The notes: generated by a model from the letters alone, not told the origin. Positions 7,983-16,677 are shown, counted from the stretch's first letter. The stretch: 64,000 bases of DNA from Devosia salina (GCF_019504385.1 NZ_CP080590.1:2522001-2586000); one strand, 5' to 3'. A program made the numbers and translations.

Positions 7983-8912
7983 TCAAGCAACTGTCGATTG
8001 TTTGACGATGGCACTGAGGATTGTGATGAACTTTCTCATTGCGGCGTTGATGGCGACCTTGAAGGGTTTGCCGTTGGCCCTGAGGCGGTCATAGAAGGTT
8101 CGGAGTGCAGGACTGCGGGCCTTCAGGGCGCTCAGGGTTGCCATATAGAGGACGTTTCTGACACTGGCGCGTCCGCCGCTGCATCGGCCGGGACGTGCCG
8201 TTCGCCCCGATTGCCTTGCATGCGGGGCCACCCCGACCAGGCTGGCGAGCTGTTTGGGCGTGGCATGGCCCAGCTCGGGCAGATCGCAGAGCAAGGTAGC
8301 GGCCAGAACCGGGCCGACACCCGCCACAGCGAGCAGGATCTCATAGCGCGCCTTGAGGTGGGTTGCGCGGATATGGCTGGCGATCTCGGCATCGAGCCGG
8401 GCAATGTGGCCCCCGACCATGGTGTGCATGCGGGCCAGCATGCGTCGCACCATCGTGTCGGTAGCGATATCGAGCCGGGAAACGAGCTTGTTGCGTTCGG
8501 CAATCAATTGCCGGCGCAGGCCGGCCAGCTCGTCCAGCCGCTGGCGCGCCGGGTCGCGTTGATAGTCGTGCTGGCCGGGCGCCAGTTGCACATAACAGGC
8601 GATCATCCTGGCATCGATTGGATCGGTCTTGGCATGGCGACCCAGGGCGTGGGCCAGAGCCCGCACGCGGGCGGGTGGAACCAGACAGACCGCAAACCCG
8701 GCTTGTGCGAGCACGTCCAGTGCCGCGCGCTCATAACCGCCCGAGGCTTCCAACCCGATCCGCTGCACGCCCAGACGGCGCAGCAGCCCGACCAGCCGTG
8801 CCAGCCCTTTGGGGGCATGGTCCACACTCAGCACCTGGGCGCCGGGCAGGACATGCACGTCCAGCCGATCCTTGGAAACGTCGATGCCCGCGACGATGGC
8901 TTCTGATATCAT
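7983..8912 (-). CDS. IS110-family transposase (DEDD recombinase)
   Basis: 309 residues from the ATG at 8912, chosen because GAGAGAG stands immediately before it; a 15-codon longer frame has no such site. The N-terminal RuvC-like DEDD domain shows GIDVSKDRLDVHV, GLEASGGYERA and KTDPIDARMIACY. The C-terminal transposase-20 domain shows AVAGVGPVLAATLL, LASLVGVAPHARQSG and RNVLYMATLSALK, which includes the region of the catalytic serine. Known members (IS621) use a bridge RNA to choose target and donor. The gene looks intact. The last base of its TGA stop lies at the junction with the target DNA. Confidence 0.95.
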   Translation of the reverse strand: MISEAIVAGIDVSKDRLDVHVLPGAQVLSVDHAPKGLARLVGLLRRLGVQRIGLEASGGYERAALDVLAQAGFAVCLVPPARVRALAHALGRHAKTDPIDARMIACYVQLAPGQHDYQRDPARQRLDELAGLRRQLIAERNKLVSRLDIATDTMVRRMLARMHTMVGGHIARLDAEIASHIRATHLKARYEILLAVAGVGPVLAATLLCDLPELGHATPKQLASLVGVAPHARQSGRTARPGRCSGGRASVRNVLYMATLSALKARSPALRTFYDRLRANGKPFKVAINAAMRKFITILSAIVKQSTVA

Positions 8913-9100
8913 CTCTCTCGCCTCTCCCTGGCTTGTGATGCGGGCAACTGCCCTCACAACTGTTCGGGTTTAGGGAAGAGCCGACAGGACCCTGCTTAAC
9001 CTCGGCCGATAAGGCCTGTCCGAGGACGGTCGCTGTCAACCCGGGAGTGCGGCTGCGACCGCCTCCCGGGACAACTTAATCAGATATCGTCGATACAAGC
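7984..9100 (-). mobile_element. IS110-family insertion sequence (about 1.11 kb)
   Basis: The element carries one transposase gene and about 180 nt of non-coding DNA upstream of it. It lacks terminal inverted repeats, as expected for the IS110 group. Both ends abut the pentamer CAAGC (7984-7988 and 9096-9100), so the unit is 7984-9095 or 7989-9100 (1112 bp). Joining the flanks across one CAAGC rebuilds a perfect CCCTCGGG-TCAAG-CCCGAGGG palindrome, so the insertion site is the loop of a REP-like repeat. Short ATCGAC motifs lie just inside both ends. Confidence 0.85.
8925..9090 (-). ncRNA. Candidate IS110 bridge RNA region
   Basis: This is the non-coding end upstream of the transposase, where IS110-group elements encode their bridge RNA. 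On the minus strand the 5' part forms a strong hairpin (CCCGGGAG, 9070-9063, pairs with CTCCCGGG, 9047-9040, with an inner GCGG/CCGC stem). Then comes a stem-loop closed by CCTCGG (9025-9020) and CCGAGG (9005-9000). Those two hexamers match the two halves of the palindrome in which the element sits, as a target-binding loop should. The exact ends are unknown; the assignment is by analogy and not by covariance search. Confidence 0.45.
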
Positions 9101-9233
9101 CCGAGGGTGACGCGCGGTGGGTCGGAAGTCGGCAGTTTTTGATCGTCTCATCGTATGGGCTCGGACGACAGATTTGAGGTCCGAACCTGCCATCCTCGCC
9201 ATTTGCACGGATCCTGCCCCACCCACCGCGCCG

Positions 9234-9254
9234 CCCTCGGGCCTGACCCGAGGG
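9234..9254. repeat. REP-like palindrome (CCCTCGGG...CCCGAGGG)
   Basis: A perfect 8-bp stem with a CCTGA loop, the same element as at 7864 and as the one split by the IS. A degenerate half copy (GGATCAAGTCCGAGG) follows at about 9296-9310. Confidence 0.8.
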
Positions 9255-9524
9255 CCAGCCGACGCCACACCGGGCGCGCGTTGAGGCAGGCCCCCGGATC
9301 AAGTCCGAGGACGGACCGGGATTGGTTCAGCGCATGGTGCAAAAAAGTAATCCCCGCCCCCTCAATCGTCCCCCATACTCCCCCCCATCACTCCCGCGCG
9401 GACGGACTGCAGCGAACTTTTGCGGGGGGAGCCGGGCGTGATTGGGTCGCTCCAGTTGCGCGTCCAGGAAGCGGTCACCCTGCGACGAGCGTTCAATGGG
9501 GACCGAGTCCTTTACGAAAAACCG

Positions 9525-9587
9525 GTGTCCCGAGGCGGCGACGTCTCTATTTTACTATTTTACTGAGACGCACGCGCCTCGGGATAC
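9525..9587. other. Long structured hairpin with AT-rich loop in a gene-free region
   Basis: The 9101-9683 interval has no credible gene. Within it, 9525-9537 pairs with 9575-9587 over 13 bp (GTGTCCCGAGGCG with CGCCTCGGGATAC, one G-T pair). A second inner stem GTCTC (9543-9547) / GAGAC (9565-9569) closes a 17-nt loop made of two TATTTTAC repeats. The loop is far more AT-rich than the surroundings. It could be a small RNA, a hairpin target of a mobile element or a remnant of one; the sequence alone does not decide. Confidence 0.5.
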
Positions 9588-9683
9588 GTCCCACATCAAA
9601 TCCGGAGGCGATCACGCCATCCGGCACTTCGGCATGCCTTCGGGGCCTGCGGAAGGCTCTTTGAACCGCTCCACAATGAAAAA

Positions 9684-9704
9684 CGGCCGGGGAAACCCCG
9701 GCCG
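9684..9704 (-). terminator. Rho-independent terminator of the polyamine operon
   Basis: A perfect 9-bp stem (CGGCCGGGG / CCCCGGCCG) with a 3-nt loop, followed on the minus strand by TTTTTCATT. It lies 12 nt after the stop of the gene at 9717. Confidence 0.85.
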
Positions 9705-9716
9705 CTTAATGGATCA

Positions 9717-11003
9717 TCAGGCTTCGCGCGCCTTGGGGGGCGCCTGCCGGTTCTCGCCGAACTCGGCCGGGTCGAAGGCGCGGTCGCCCTTGTCGTCCCG
9801 CACGCGGGTGGTGAGGCCAATCCTGCCCAGGAGATCGATGAACGGCACTGGCGGCAATTCCTCGATATTGGCCATGCGGTGGCAATCCCACTCGCCCCTG
9901 GCGATCAGCATGGCGGCGGCGATGGCGGGGACGCCGGCCGTATAGGAGATCGCCTGGCTGTTGGTCTCGGCAAAGGCTTCTTCGTGGTCGGCAATATTGT
10001 AGACCAGGAGCTCGGTCTCGACGCCATCGCGCACGCCCCTGACAAGGTCGCCGATAAAGGTCTTGCCGGTATAGTCCGGCGCCAGCGACATCGGATCGGG
10101 CAACACCGCCTTGACCACCTTGAGCGGCACGACGTCCAGCCCCTCGGCAGTCGTCACCGGCTGCTCGGACAGGAGGCCGAGATTGTTCAGCACCGTGAAG
10201 ACGTTGATATAGTGCTCGCCAAAGCCCATCCAGAAGCGGATATCGGGCACGCCGAGATTGGCCGAGAGCGAATGGATTTCGTCATGGCCGGTGAGATAGG
10301 TGGTCTGCTCGCCCACGACCGGCAGGTCGTCCGTGCGCTTGACCTCGAACATCCTGTTCGCCGTCCACTGGCTCTGCTGCCAGCTCCAGACGGTGCCGGT
10401 GAACTCGCGGAAATTGATCTCGGGATCGAAATTGGTCGCGAAATAGCGTCCATGGCTGCCCGCATTGACATCGATGATGTCGATGCTGTCGATCCGGTCG
10501 AAATAGCTGTTGGCCGCCAGCGCCGCATAGGCATTGACCACGCCCGGATCAAAGCCCGCGCCCAGAATGGCCGTCACGCCCTTGCGCTCGCATTCCTCGC
10601 GATGCGTCCACTCGTAATTGCCGTACCAGGGCGGCTGCTCGCACACCTTGGCGGGGTCTTCGTGGATGGCGGTGTCGATATAGGCGGCGCCCGTGTCCAT
10701 GCAGGCGCGCAGCACGCTCATGTTCAGAAAGGCCGAACCTGCATTGAGAACGATCTGGCTCTTGGTTTGCCGGATCAGGGCCTTGGTGGCCTCGACATCC
10801 ATGGCGTCGAGCTGGTGGGCGGCCAGGATGCCCGGGCGCTTGAGCGCCTTCTTGTCCACGATGCCGGCGACCAGCGCCTTGCATTTGGACAGCGTGCGGG
10901 AGGCAATGTGGATGTCTCCGAGCACATCGTTGTGCATTGCTGCCTTATAGGCAGCGACTTGCGCGACACCTCCGGCGCCGATGATCAGCAGATTCTTTTT
11001 CAA
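9717..11003 (-). CDS. Carboxynorspermidine/carboxyspermidine synthase (saccharopine dehydrogenase family)
   Basis: 428 residues. It starts with the Rossmann motif LLIIGAGGVAQVAAYKAA (about 5-22). Later it has the family blocks IVLNAGSAFLNMSVLRACMDTGAAYIDT (split here only by memory of the alignment), GAGFDPGVVNAYAALA and IDIIDVNAGSHGRYFATNF. Enzymes of this branch condense aspartate semialdehyde with a diamine using NADPH. The nspC gene 45 nt upstream on the same strand supports that role over lysine metabolism. The product is probably carboxynorspermidine or carboxyspermidine. A strong terminator follows. Confidence 0.88.
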   Translation of the reverse strand: MKKNLLIIGAGGVAQVAAYKAAMHNDVLGDIHIASRTLSKCKALVAGIVDKKALKRPGILAAHQLDAMDVEATKALIRQTKSQIVLNAGSAFLNMSVLRACMDTGAAYIDTAIHEDPAKVCEQPPWYGNYEWTHREECERKGVTAILGAGFDPGVVNAYAALAANSYFDRIDSIDIIDVNAGSHGRYFATNFDPEINFREFTGTVWSWQQSQWTANRMFEVKRTDDLPVVGEQTTYLTGHDEIHSLSANLGVPDIRFWMGFGEHYINVFTVLNNLGLLSEQPVTTAEGLDVVPLKVVKAVLPDPMSLAPDYTGKTFIGDLVRGVRDGVETELLVYNIADHEEAFAETNSQAISYTAGVPAIAAAMLIARGEWDCHRMANIEELPPVPFIDLLGRIGLTTRVRDDKGDRAFDPAEFGENRQAPPKAREA

Positions 11004-11048
11004 TTGGCACGAAACACCTTTTTCGAGGGGTAACGGATCAGCCTGTCC

Positions 11049-12149
11049 CTATGACAGGCTGGCGACATAGTCGGCATAATCGAAACTTTGCACAAGGTCG
11101 ATCACGCCGCTTTTCCTGCGGATGGCTATAGCGGGCATTGCCACGCCATTGAACCAGTTTTTCTTCACCATGGTATATCCGCCCGCATTCAACAGGGAGA
11201 TACGGTCCCCGACGGCCAGCGGTTCGAGAAAATCGAACTCCCCGAACACATCCCCGGCCAGGCACGATTTGCCCGCGATCTGATAGCGATGCGGCCCCGC
11301 ATTGGGCGCCACCGACCCGCTTTCGCGATAGACCAGCAGGTCCAGCATATGGGCCTCGACGGCGCTGTCGACAATGGCCACCGCCTTGCCATTATCCACG
11401 ATGTCGAGCACGCTCACTTCCAGCGTGGTGGTATCGGTGACCACCGTATCGCCCGGTTCGAGATAGACCTGCACCCCGAACTTGTCCGCAAATGCCCTGA
11501 GCCGCGCCGCCAGGCCCGCAATGTCATAGCCATCCCTGGTGAAATGGATGCCACCGCCAAGGCTGACCCAGTCGAGCCGGGCCAGCAGGTCGCCCAATCT
11601 CTCCTCGATGCTGTCGAGCAGGCTGGAAAAGGCTTCGACGCTGTCGTTCTCGCAATTGCAGTGCAGCATGAACCCGGAGATCCGGTCCATCACCGCCTCG
11701 ACCCTTGTCCGGTCGCTTTCCCCCAGCCGGCTGAACGGTCGTGCCGGATCGGCAAGGTCGAAATGCGAGTGGCTGACGCCGGGATTGACCCTGAGCCCGA
11801 TGGGCAGATGGCTGGCCTTGTCGCCGAAGCGCTCGAGCTGGTTGACCGAATTGAAGATGATCTTGTCGGCATTGGCGATCGCCTCGTCGATCTCGCCATC
11901 CGACCAGGCCACCGAATAGGCATGGGTTTCGCCGCCGAATTTTTCGCGCCCGAGCTTCAATTCGTTCAGCGAGGACGAGGTGGTGCCATCCATATGCGGC
12001 GCGATCTGGGGGAAGGTCGACCAGGTGGCAAAGCATTTGAGCGCCAGCAGGCATTTCGCGCCGGACGCGGCCCGCAGCGCATCGACACGCATGAGATTGC
12101 GCGCCAGCGCTGACTCGTCGATGAGATAGTAGGGGGTAGCCAGGGGCAT
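11049..12149 (-). CDS. nspC: Carboxynorspermidine decarboxylase
   Basis: 366 residues, a PLP-dependent enzyme of the alanine-racemase fold (group IV decarboxylases). It begins TPYYLIDESALARNL and has the PLP-lysine region CLLALKCFATW (Lys at about 38), HCNCEND, SLGGGIHFTRDGYD and YLEPGDTVV, all typical of NspC. It removes the carboxyl group from carboxynorspermidine or carboxyspermidine, the last step of this triamine route. It is the first gene of the two-gene operon with the synthase. Confidence 0.93.
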   Translation of the reverse strand: MPLATPYYLIDESALARNLMRVDALRAASGAKCLLALKCFATWSTFPQIAPHMDGTTSSSLNELKLGREKFGGETHAYSVAWSDGEIDEAIANADKIIFNSVNQLERFGDKASHLPIGLRVNPGVSHSHFDLADPARPFSRLGESDRTRVEAVMDRISGFMLHCNCENDSVEAFSSLLDSIEERLGDLLARLDWVSLGGGIHFTRDGYDIAGLAARLRAFADKFGVQVYLEPGDTVVTDTTTLEVSVLDIVDNGKAVAIVDSAVEAHMLDLLVYRESGSVAPNAGPHRYQIAGKSCLAGDVFGEFDFLEPLAVGDRISLLNAGGYTMVKKNWFNGVAMPAIAIRRKSGVIDLVQSFDYADYVASLS

Positions 12150-12251
12150 CGCGCCAAAACTCCGAAGCGTGTGCCCGCCAGTTCAGAACGGCGGAGGAAA
12201 GCCGCACCCTGTACCGGTCCCATCCGTCATGATCAAGTGCCCCAATGGCTT

Positions 12252-12278
12252 CGCCCCGGGAAGGACATCCCCGGGGCG
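12252..12278 (-). terminator. GC-rich hairpin, likely terminator
   Basis: A 9-bp stem (CGCCCCGGG / CCCGGGGCG) with a 9-nt loop, 30 nt after the stop of the small exported-protein gene on the minus strand. No long T run follows. Confidence 0.5.
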
Positions 12279-12307
12279 ATGGCACTTCAGCCGTTCATGC
12301 GGCCTGC

Positions 12308-12457
12308 TTACGCGTCGTCGGTCTGCGAGGAGAGCGACTCGGTGACGCAGAGGGCCTTGTCGGTGAACGGGCAGGTGTCCGCGGTCCAGGCGAAGGCCGG
12401 GGCGGCAATGCTGGTCACCAGGGTCAGGGCGAGGACGGCAGTCAGGATCTTCTTCAT
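12308..12457 (-). CDS. Tiny exported protein, 49 residues
   Basis: Too short for most gene callers. It has ATG at 12457 with GGAG 8-9 nt upstream, a clear signal peptide (MKKILTAVLALTLVTSIAAP, cleavage after AFA), and a mature part of only about 26 residues that contains two cysteines (WTADTCPFTDKALCVTESLS). The cysteines could form one disulfide in the periplasm. It is followed by a GC-rich hairpin, so it looks like a single-gene unit. I do not recognise a family. Signal peptide, ribosome site and terminator together argue that it is real. Confidence 0.6.
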   Translation of the reverse strand: MKKILTAVLALTLVTSIAAPAFAWTADTCPFTDKALCVTESLSSQTDDA

Positions 12458-12587
12458 TGGGGAGGCTCCGTGTGTTGTGAACGAGCCCTACATGCCCGTC
12501 GCCACATTGCGGGAGCTTTTCCGGAAGGTTTCCGTTGCTTGCCGGTGCATTAAACTACTGTCACCAAACGGCAATTCGAAGGGGTCA

Positions 12588-12973
<386 letters not shown>

Positions 12974-13002
12974 GGCTTATGTGCGGGAGCAATGGCGCGT
13001 CG

Positions 13003-13749
13003 TCAAGTGAGCAGCGGCTGCGGCTTCGGCTTGGTGATCGCCTGATAGGCCAGGTTGATCGCCGACATGCGGGCCGTTGCCACATCGATCAGGTCCTCCG
13101 GCACGCCCTTGGCGATCAGCCGGTCGGGATGATGCTCGGCCACCAGAAGCCGGTAGACCCGGCGCACCTCTTCGGGCGGCGCGTCATGGCTGAGGCCGAG
13201 AACGGTATAGGGATCGACATCGGCGCCCAGCATCACATGCTGGCTGGCGATCTGCTCGAAGCGCGCATCATCGAACCCGAAAATCGCGCTGACCTCGCGC
13301 AGATAGTCAAGCTCGGCCTCATGCACCAGCCCGTCAGCAGTGGCGATGAAGAACAGGCCATCGAGCACATGTTCCAGCGTATCGGGCGTATCGGCGAAGA
13401 ACCGCGCCACCTTGCGCGCATAGGCGTCGTAGCCGGACACATCCTGCTTGGCGAGATTGAAGAGCCTCTCCACCTGCGGCTCGCTGCCCTTGGCAATCTC
13501 CACCGTGGCGTTGAAGGCCCGCACTTCCGAGGCGGTCACCGCGCCATCGGCAACCGCCATCTTGGCCGAAAGCGCAATCAGCGCCAGGGTGAACGCAGCG
13601 TCACGACCACCCGGCAGCCATGTGTCGGGGTCGAGGATGTCGGCGATGCGGCCGGCAACACCGGTGCGCTGGCTGAAGGAGCCCAGGAATTGGGCGAGCT
13701 TCTGCCAGACATCGCGATTGTCTTCGGCCTTGCGGACGCAACACAGCAT
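13003..13749 (-). CDS. TerB-like/J-domain protein (DjlA-type co-chaperone)
   Basis: 248 residues from the ATG at 13749, chosen because GGAAGGAAG precedes it; an upstream in-frame ATG at 13824 gives an unlikely N terminus. Residues of about 45-165 form a TerB-like helical domain (LALIALSAKMAVADGAVTASEV, ATADGLVHEAELDYLREV). The C terminus is a J domain (DPYTVLGLSHDAPPEEVRRVYR) with the HPD motif in EHHPDRL. It should stimulate DnaK. No N-terminal membrane anchor is visible, unlike enterobacterial DjlA. It lies just upstream of rnpB on the same strand. Confidence 0.88.
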   Translation of the reverse strand: MLCCVRKAEDNRDVWQKLAQFLGSFSQRTGVAGRIADILDPDTWLPGGRDAAFTLALIALSAKMAVADGAVTASEVRAFNATVEIAKGSEPQVERLFNLAKQDVSGYDAYARKVARFFADTPDTLEHVLDGLFFIATADGLVHEAELDYLREVSAIFGFDDARFEQIASQHVMLGADVDPYTVLGLSHDAPPEEVRRVYRLLVAEHHPDRLIAKGVPEDLIDVATARMSAINLAYQAITKPKPQPLLT

Positions 13750-13838
13750 TTTGACGCTTTCTTCCTTCCCGTCGGCAACAGGACTACCCGCTTCGCCGCG
13801 CGGCGTCCATGACCGCTCAGGCATGGCGGCCCTGCCGC

Positions 13839-14681
13839 CTACTCAAAGGGATAGAAATTGCCATCATAGGCCCGCGGAAAGCGCTGGTACCGGGCGGTGG
13901 AATTCGGGCCCTCGTCGAGGAAGAACCCGTCCTCGTCGTAGTCGGACGTGGCCGGACGAGCCTGGCCCTGCCGCCCTGCCAGGAATTCCGACAGCGGACC
14001 GCTTTCCCAATCCTCGAGATCGGCAGCGGTCACCACCGGCTCGGGCGTGTCGATGATCAGGGGCGGCTGCGCCGCCACCTGCGTGCGCGGCATCGAAGCC
14101 GGGCGCTCCGACACCGGGGTCGGGAAGGTGACGATACGGGTGCGGGTCACGCTGGCAGTGCTCTCGCGCTGGGGCACGGACTCGGTATCGGTCTCGGGTG
14201 CCACGGTGGCAATGGCCGGTTCTGGTGCAGGCCCGATGGCAGGCGCGGGAGCCGTTTCGGCCTGACCCCCGGCTCCGCCAGTGATATAGCTGGGCAGGGG
14301 CCGCCCGGACTGCAGGAACTGGTCGACGGCATCGGTGCTGGATGGAGAAGAGGACAAACCCGCCACCGCGATCGGTGCCGGCTTCGCTTCCGGCGCAGGC
14401 TTGGATTCTGGCGCCGCTTCGGCCACCGCCGGTGCAGCACGGACTGGCGCCGCAGGCTTCTCGACCTCGGGCGCTGGCATGCTCGCGGCCTGCGGACGCT
14501 CGGCCGCCGGGGTGGGCAAGGCGGGCGCGGCGACGGGCGACGGCTGCTCTTCGATCAGCGCGAGCTGGGGGTTTTCGGCCGCACCGAACTGCCGCAGGGC
14601 GGCATCGGCGGCGGGAATGGCAACGACCAGCAGGGCGCCAGCCCAGGCCAGGCCATTGGTGATACGGCGATCAATCGGCAT
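13839..14681 (-). CDS. Pro/Ala-rich exported protein of unknown function
   Basis: 280 residues from the ATG at 14681, preceded by GGAAG; the longer frame to 14744 lacks a ribosome site. The N terminus has a hydrophobic segment (about 12-27, LAWAGALLVVAIPAADA) that is a signal peptide or anchor. Most of the rest is low-complexity Pro/Ala/Glu-rich sequence. A more conserved-looking C terminus follows (LEDWESGPLSEFLAG, DEDGFFLDEGPNS, RFPRAYDGNFYPFE). Such proteins often span the periplasm. I cannot assign a family. Confidence 0.7.
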   Translation of the reverse strand: MPIDRRITNGLAWAGALLVVAIPAADAALRQFGAAENPQLALIEEQPSPVAAPALPTPAAERPQAASMPAPEVEKPAAPVRAAPAVAEAAPESKPAPEAKPAPIAVAGLSSSPSSTDAVDQFLQSGRPLPSYITGGAGGQAETAPAPAIGPAPEPAIATVAPETDTESVPQRESTASVTRTRIVTFPTPVSERPASMPRTQVAAQPPLIIDTPEPVVTAADLEDWESGPLSEFLAGRQGQARPATSDYDEDGFFLDEGPNSTARYQRFPRAYDGNFYPFE

Positions 14682-14809
14682 AGAAACGAACTTCCAACAT
14701 GCTCCGCCCGAGCGCGGGGACATCGCCCTTTTTCGTGGCCACAATATGAAAGGGCGCGTTCACCATCATCCGGTCCGCTGGCTGAACGGGCGATGAACGC
14801 CCGCCCGGG

Positions 14810-15703
14810 TCAGGGCCGCCGGCCCAGCAGCCGCGCCAGCGCCAGCACCAGGTTGGAGCGGTTGAGCGTGTAGAAATGGAATTCGGTCACGCCCTCGTCG
14901 AGCAATTCGGTCACCTGCTCGGCCGCGACGGCCGCCGCCACCAGTGCGTGCGTTTCCGGATCCTCGTCCAGCCCTTCGAAGCGCTCGGCCAGCCAGCCGG
15001 GAATGGAGGCGCCACAGCGCGCCGCAAAACCGGAAATCTGCTTGAAGGAATGGATCGGCTGAATGCCTGGCACGATCGGCGCGATGATCCCCGCCTTGCG
15101 GGCCCGCTCGACATAGCGCAGGTAATCGGCATTGGAGAAGAACATCTGGGTGATGGCGCGGTCGGCGCCGGCATCGATCTTGCGCTTGAGATTGTCGATA
15201 TCGGCGCCCCAATCGGTGCTCTGCGGATGCTTTTCCGGATAAGCGGCCACAGAGATGTCGAAATCGCCGATCTTCCGGATGCCGGCCACGAGATCGGCCG
15301 CGTTCTGATAACCCTGCGGATGCGGGGTAAAGGGCTGACCCACCCCTTCCGGCGGATCGCCGCGCAGCGCCACGATGCTGTTCACCCCGGCCTGCTGATA
15401 GCCGCGCACCACCGCATCAACCTCGTCGCGGGTCGCCCCGACGCAGGTCAAATGGGCGGCGGCAGGCACGCCGGTGTCATTGGTGATGCGGCTGACCATG
15501 CGCAGGGTGCGTTCGCGCGTCGAGCCGCCGGCGCCATAGGTGACCGAGACGAAACGCGGGCTCAGCGGCGCCAGCTTGGCAATGCTGTCCCAGAACCGCT
15601 CTTCCATTGCGTCGGTCTTGGGCGGGAAGAATTCGAAGGAGATTTGCAGCGCCGGGCGCTGGTCGGCCGTCTTGCGGCTGGCGCGCAGATTGTCGTCGAT
15701 CAT
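14810..15703 (-). CDS. metF: 5,10-methylenetetrahydrofolate reductase
   Basis: 297 residues, the FAD enzyme that makes 5-methyl-THF for methionine synthesis. Family blocks: SFEFFPPKTDAMEERFW near residue 22, FVSVTYGAGGSTRERT, HLTCVGATRDEV, IVALRGDPP, and VAAYPEKHPQS. MQIT-like MFFSNADYLRYVERARKAG follows. It lies 4 nt after an ArsR-methyltransferase fusion gene, so both are cotranscribed. That supports control by the SAM cycle through the operator at 16678-16699. Confidence 0.97.
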   Translation of the reverse strand: MIDDNLRASRKTADQRPALQISFEFFPPKTDAMEERFWDSIAKLAPLSPRFVSVTYGAGGSTRERTLRMVSRITNDTGVPAAAHLTCVGATRDEVDAVVRGYQQAGVNSIVALRGDPPEGVGQPFTPHPQGYQNAADLVAGIRKIGDFDISVAAYPEKHPQSTDWGADIDNLKRKIDAGADRAITQMFFSNADYLRYVERARKAGIIAPIVPGIQPIHSFKQISGFAARCGASIPGWLAERFEGLDEDPETHALVAAAVAAEQVTELLDEGVTEFHFYTLNRSNLVLALARLLGRRP

Positions 15704-15707
15704 GAAC

Positions 15708-16667
15708 CTATTCCGTCCTGTTGCGGTCGCCGAGATGCCAGAGGCACACCGTCAGCCCGCGATCCTTGGTGTCGCTGGGAAATTCGCGCATGGCGAGCAC
15801 GTCGAGCCCGGCAAGGGCGGCCCAGTCCCTCATCTGTTCCTGCGACAGGCCCAGGCGCCGATGCGCATGTTCGGTGCGCAGGAATTCGAGCTCGTGCGGG
15901 GCGAAATCCACGATGAGGATTTCCCCGCCGGATTTGAGCAGGCGCCGAGCCTGCGCCAGCATGCGGCCCGGATCGTCGAAATAGTGCAGCACCTGGTGGA
16001 TGACGATAACGTCGGCGGGACCGATGGCAGGATCGAGCGCAGCAATGTCGCCCAGCCGCACCTGCGCGTGGCTGATGCCGGCGGCGACCAGGCGCGAGCG
16101 CGCCACGGCCAGCATTTCCCGGCTCGAATCGACGCCCACGCCGCGCTTATAGGCCGGCGCCAGCACTTCGAGCATGCGCCCGGTGCCGGTGCCGAGGTCA
16201 ACCAGCAGGTCGACGCTGCGCCCGCCCAGTTCGGCCAGCACCGCCGCCTCGACCGCCGCTTCGGGCACGTGCAGGGTCTTGAGGAGGTCCCAGCTGTCGG
16301 CCACCTGGGCGAAATAATCGGCGGCGAGCGTCTGCTGCGCGGCCCGTGCCTCGGCCTGGCGCGCCTTGTCGCGGCGGCGCGCGGGATCATGTGGGTCGAC
16401 CCGCGCCGTCAGCCAGCGGGCCAGCTCCGCCCCCTGCCCTTCCGGCGCTAGCCTGTAATAGGCCCAGGCGCCCTCGGCGTGGCGCTGCACCAGCCCGGCA
16501 TCGGCCAGGAGCTTCAAATGGCGGGAAACGCGCGGCTGGCTCTGGTCGAGGATTTCCGTCAAATCCTTGACCGAATGATCCCCATCGGCCAGAAGCGCGA
16601 GCAGACGCAGCCGGGTGTCCTCCCCCGCTGCCTTCAACACCCCGACAAGTTTTCCCAGACCGGCCAT
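15708..16667 (-). CDS. ArsR-family regulator fused to a SAM-dependent methyltransferase
   Basis: 319 residues from the ATG at 16667. AGGA (16677-16674) sits 6 nt before it, but directly against the alternative ATG at 16673. Residues of about 1-95 are an ArsR winged helix (AAGEDTRLRLLALLADGDHSV, LDQSQPRVSRHLKLLADAGLV). Residues of about 130-310 are a class I methyltransferase (LLVDLGTGTGRMLEVLAP, VGVDSSREMLAVAR, VIHQVLHYFDDP). It lacks the cysteines of metal-sensing ArsR proteins. With metF downstream, it may sense SAM or SAH with the methyltransferase domain; that is inference. Confidence 0.9.
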   Translation of the reverse strand: MAGLGKLVGVLKAAGEDTRLRLLALLADGDHSVKDLTEILDQSQPRVSRHLKLLADAGLVQRHAEGAWAYYRLAPEGQGAELARWLTARVDPHDPARRRDKARQAEARAAQQTLAADYFAQVADSWDLLKTLHVPEAAVEAAVLAELGGRSVDLLVDLGTGTGRMLEVLAPAYKRGVGVDSSREMLAVARSRLVAAGISHAQVRLGDIAALDPAIGPADVIVIHQVLHYFDDPGRMLAQARRLLKSGGEILIVDFAPHELEFLRTEHAHRRLGLSQEQMRDWAALAGLDVLAMREFPSDTKDRGLTVCLWHLGDRNRTE

Positions 16668-16677
16668 ATGCATTCCT

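Noticed and set aside
9155..9664. Plus-strand open frame of 169 codons near the IS
   Set aside because: Low-complexity Arg/Pro translation over palindromic repeats, no ribosome site and no family resemblance; typical GC-rich shadow frame.
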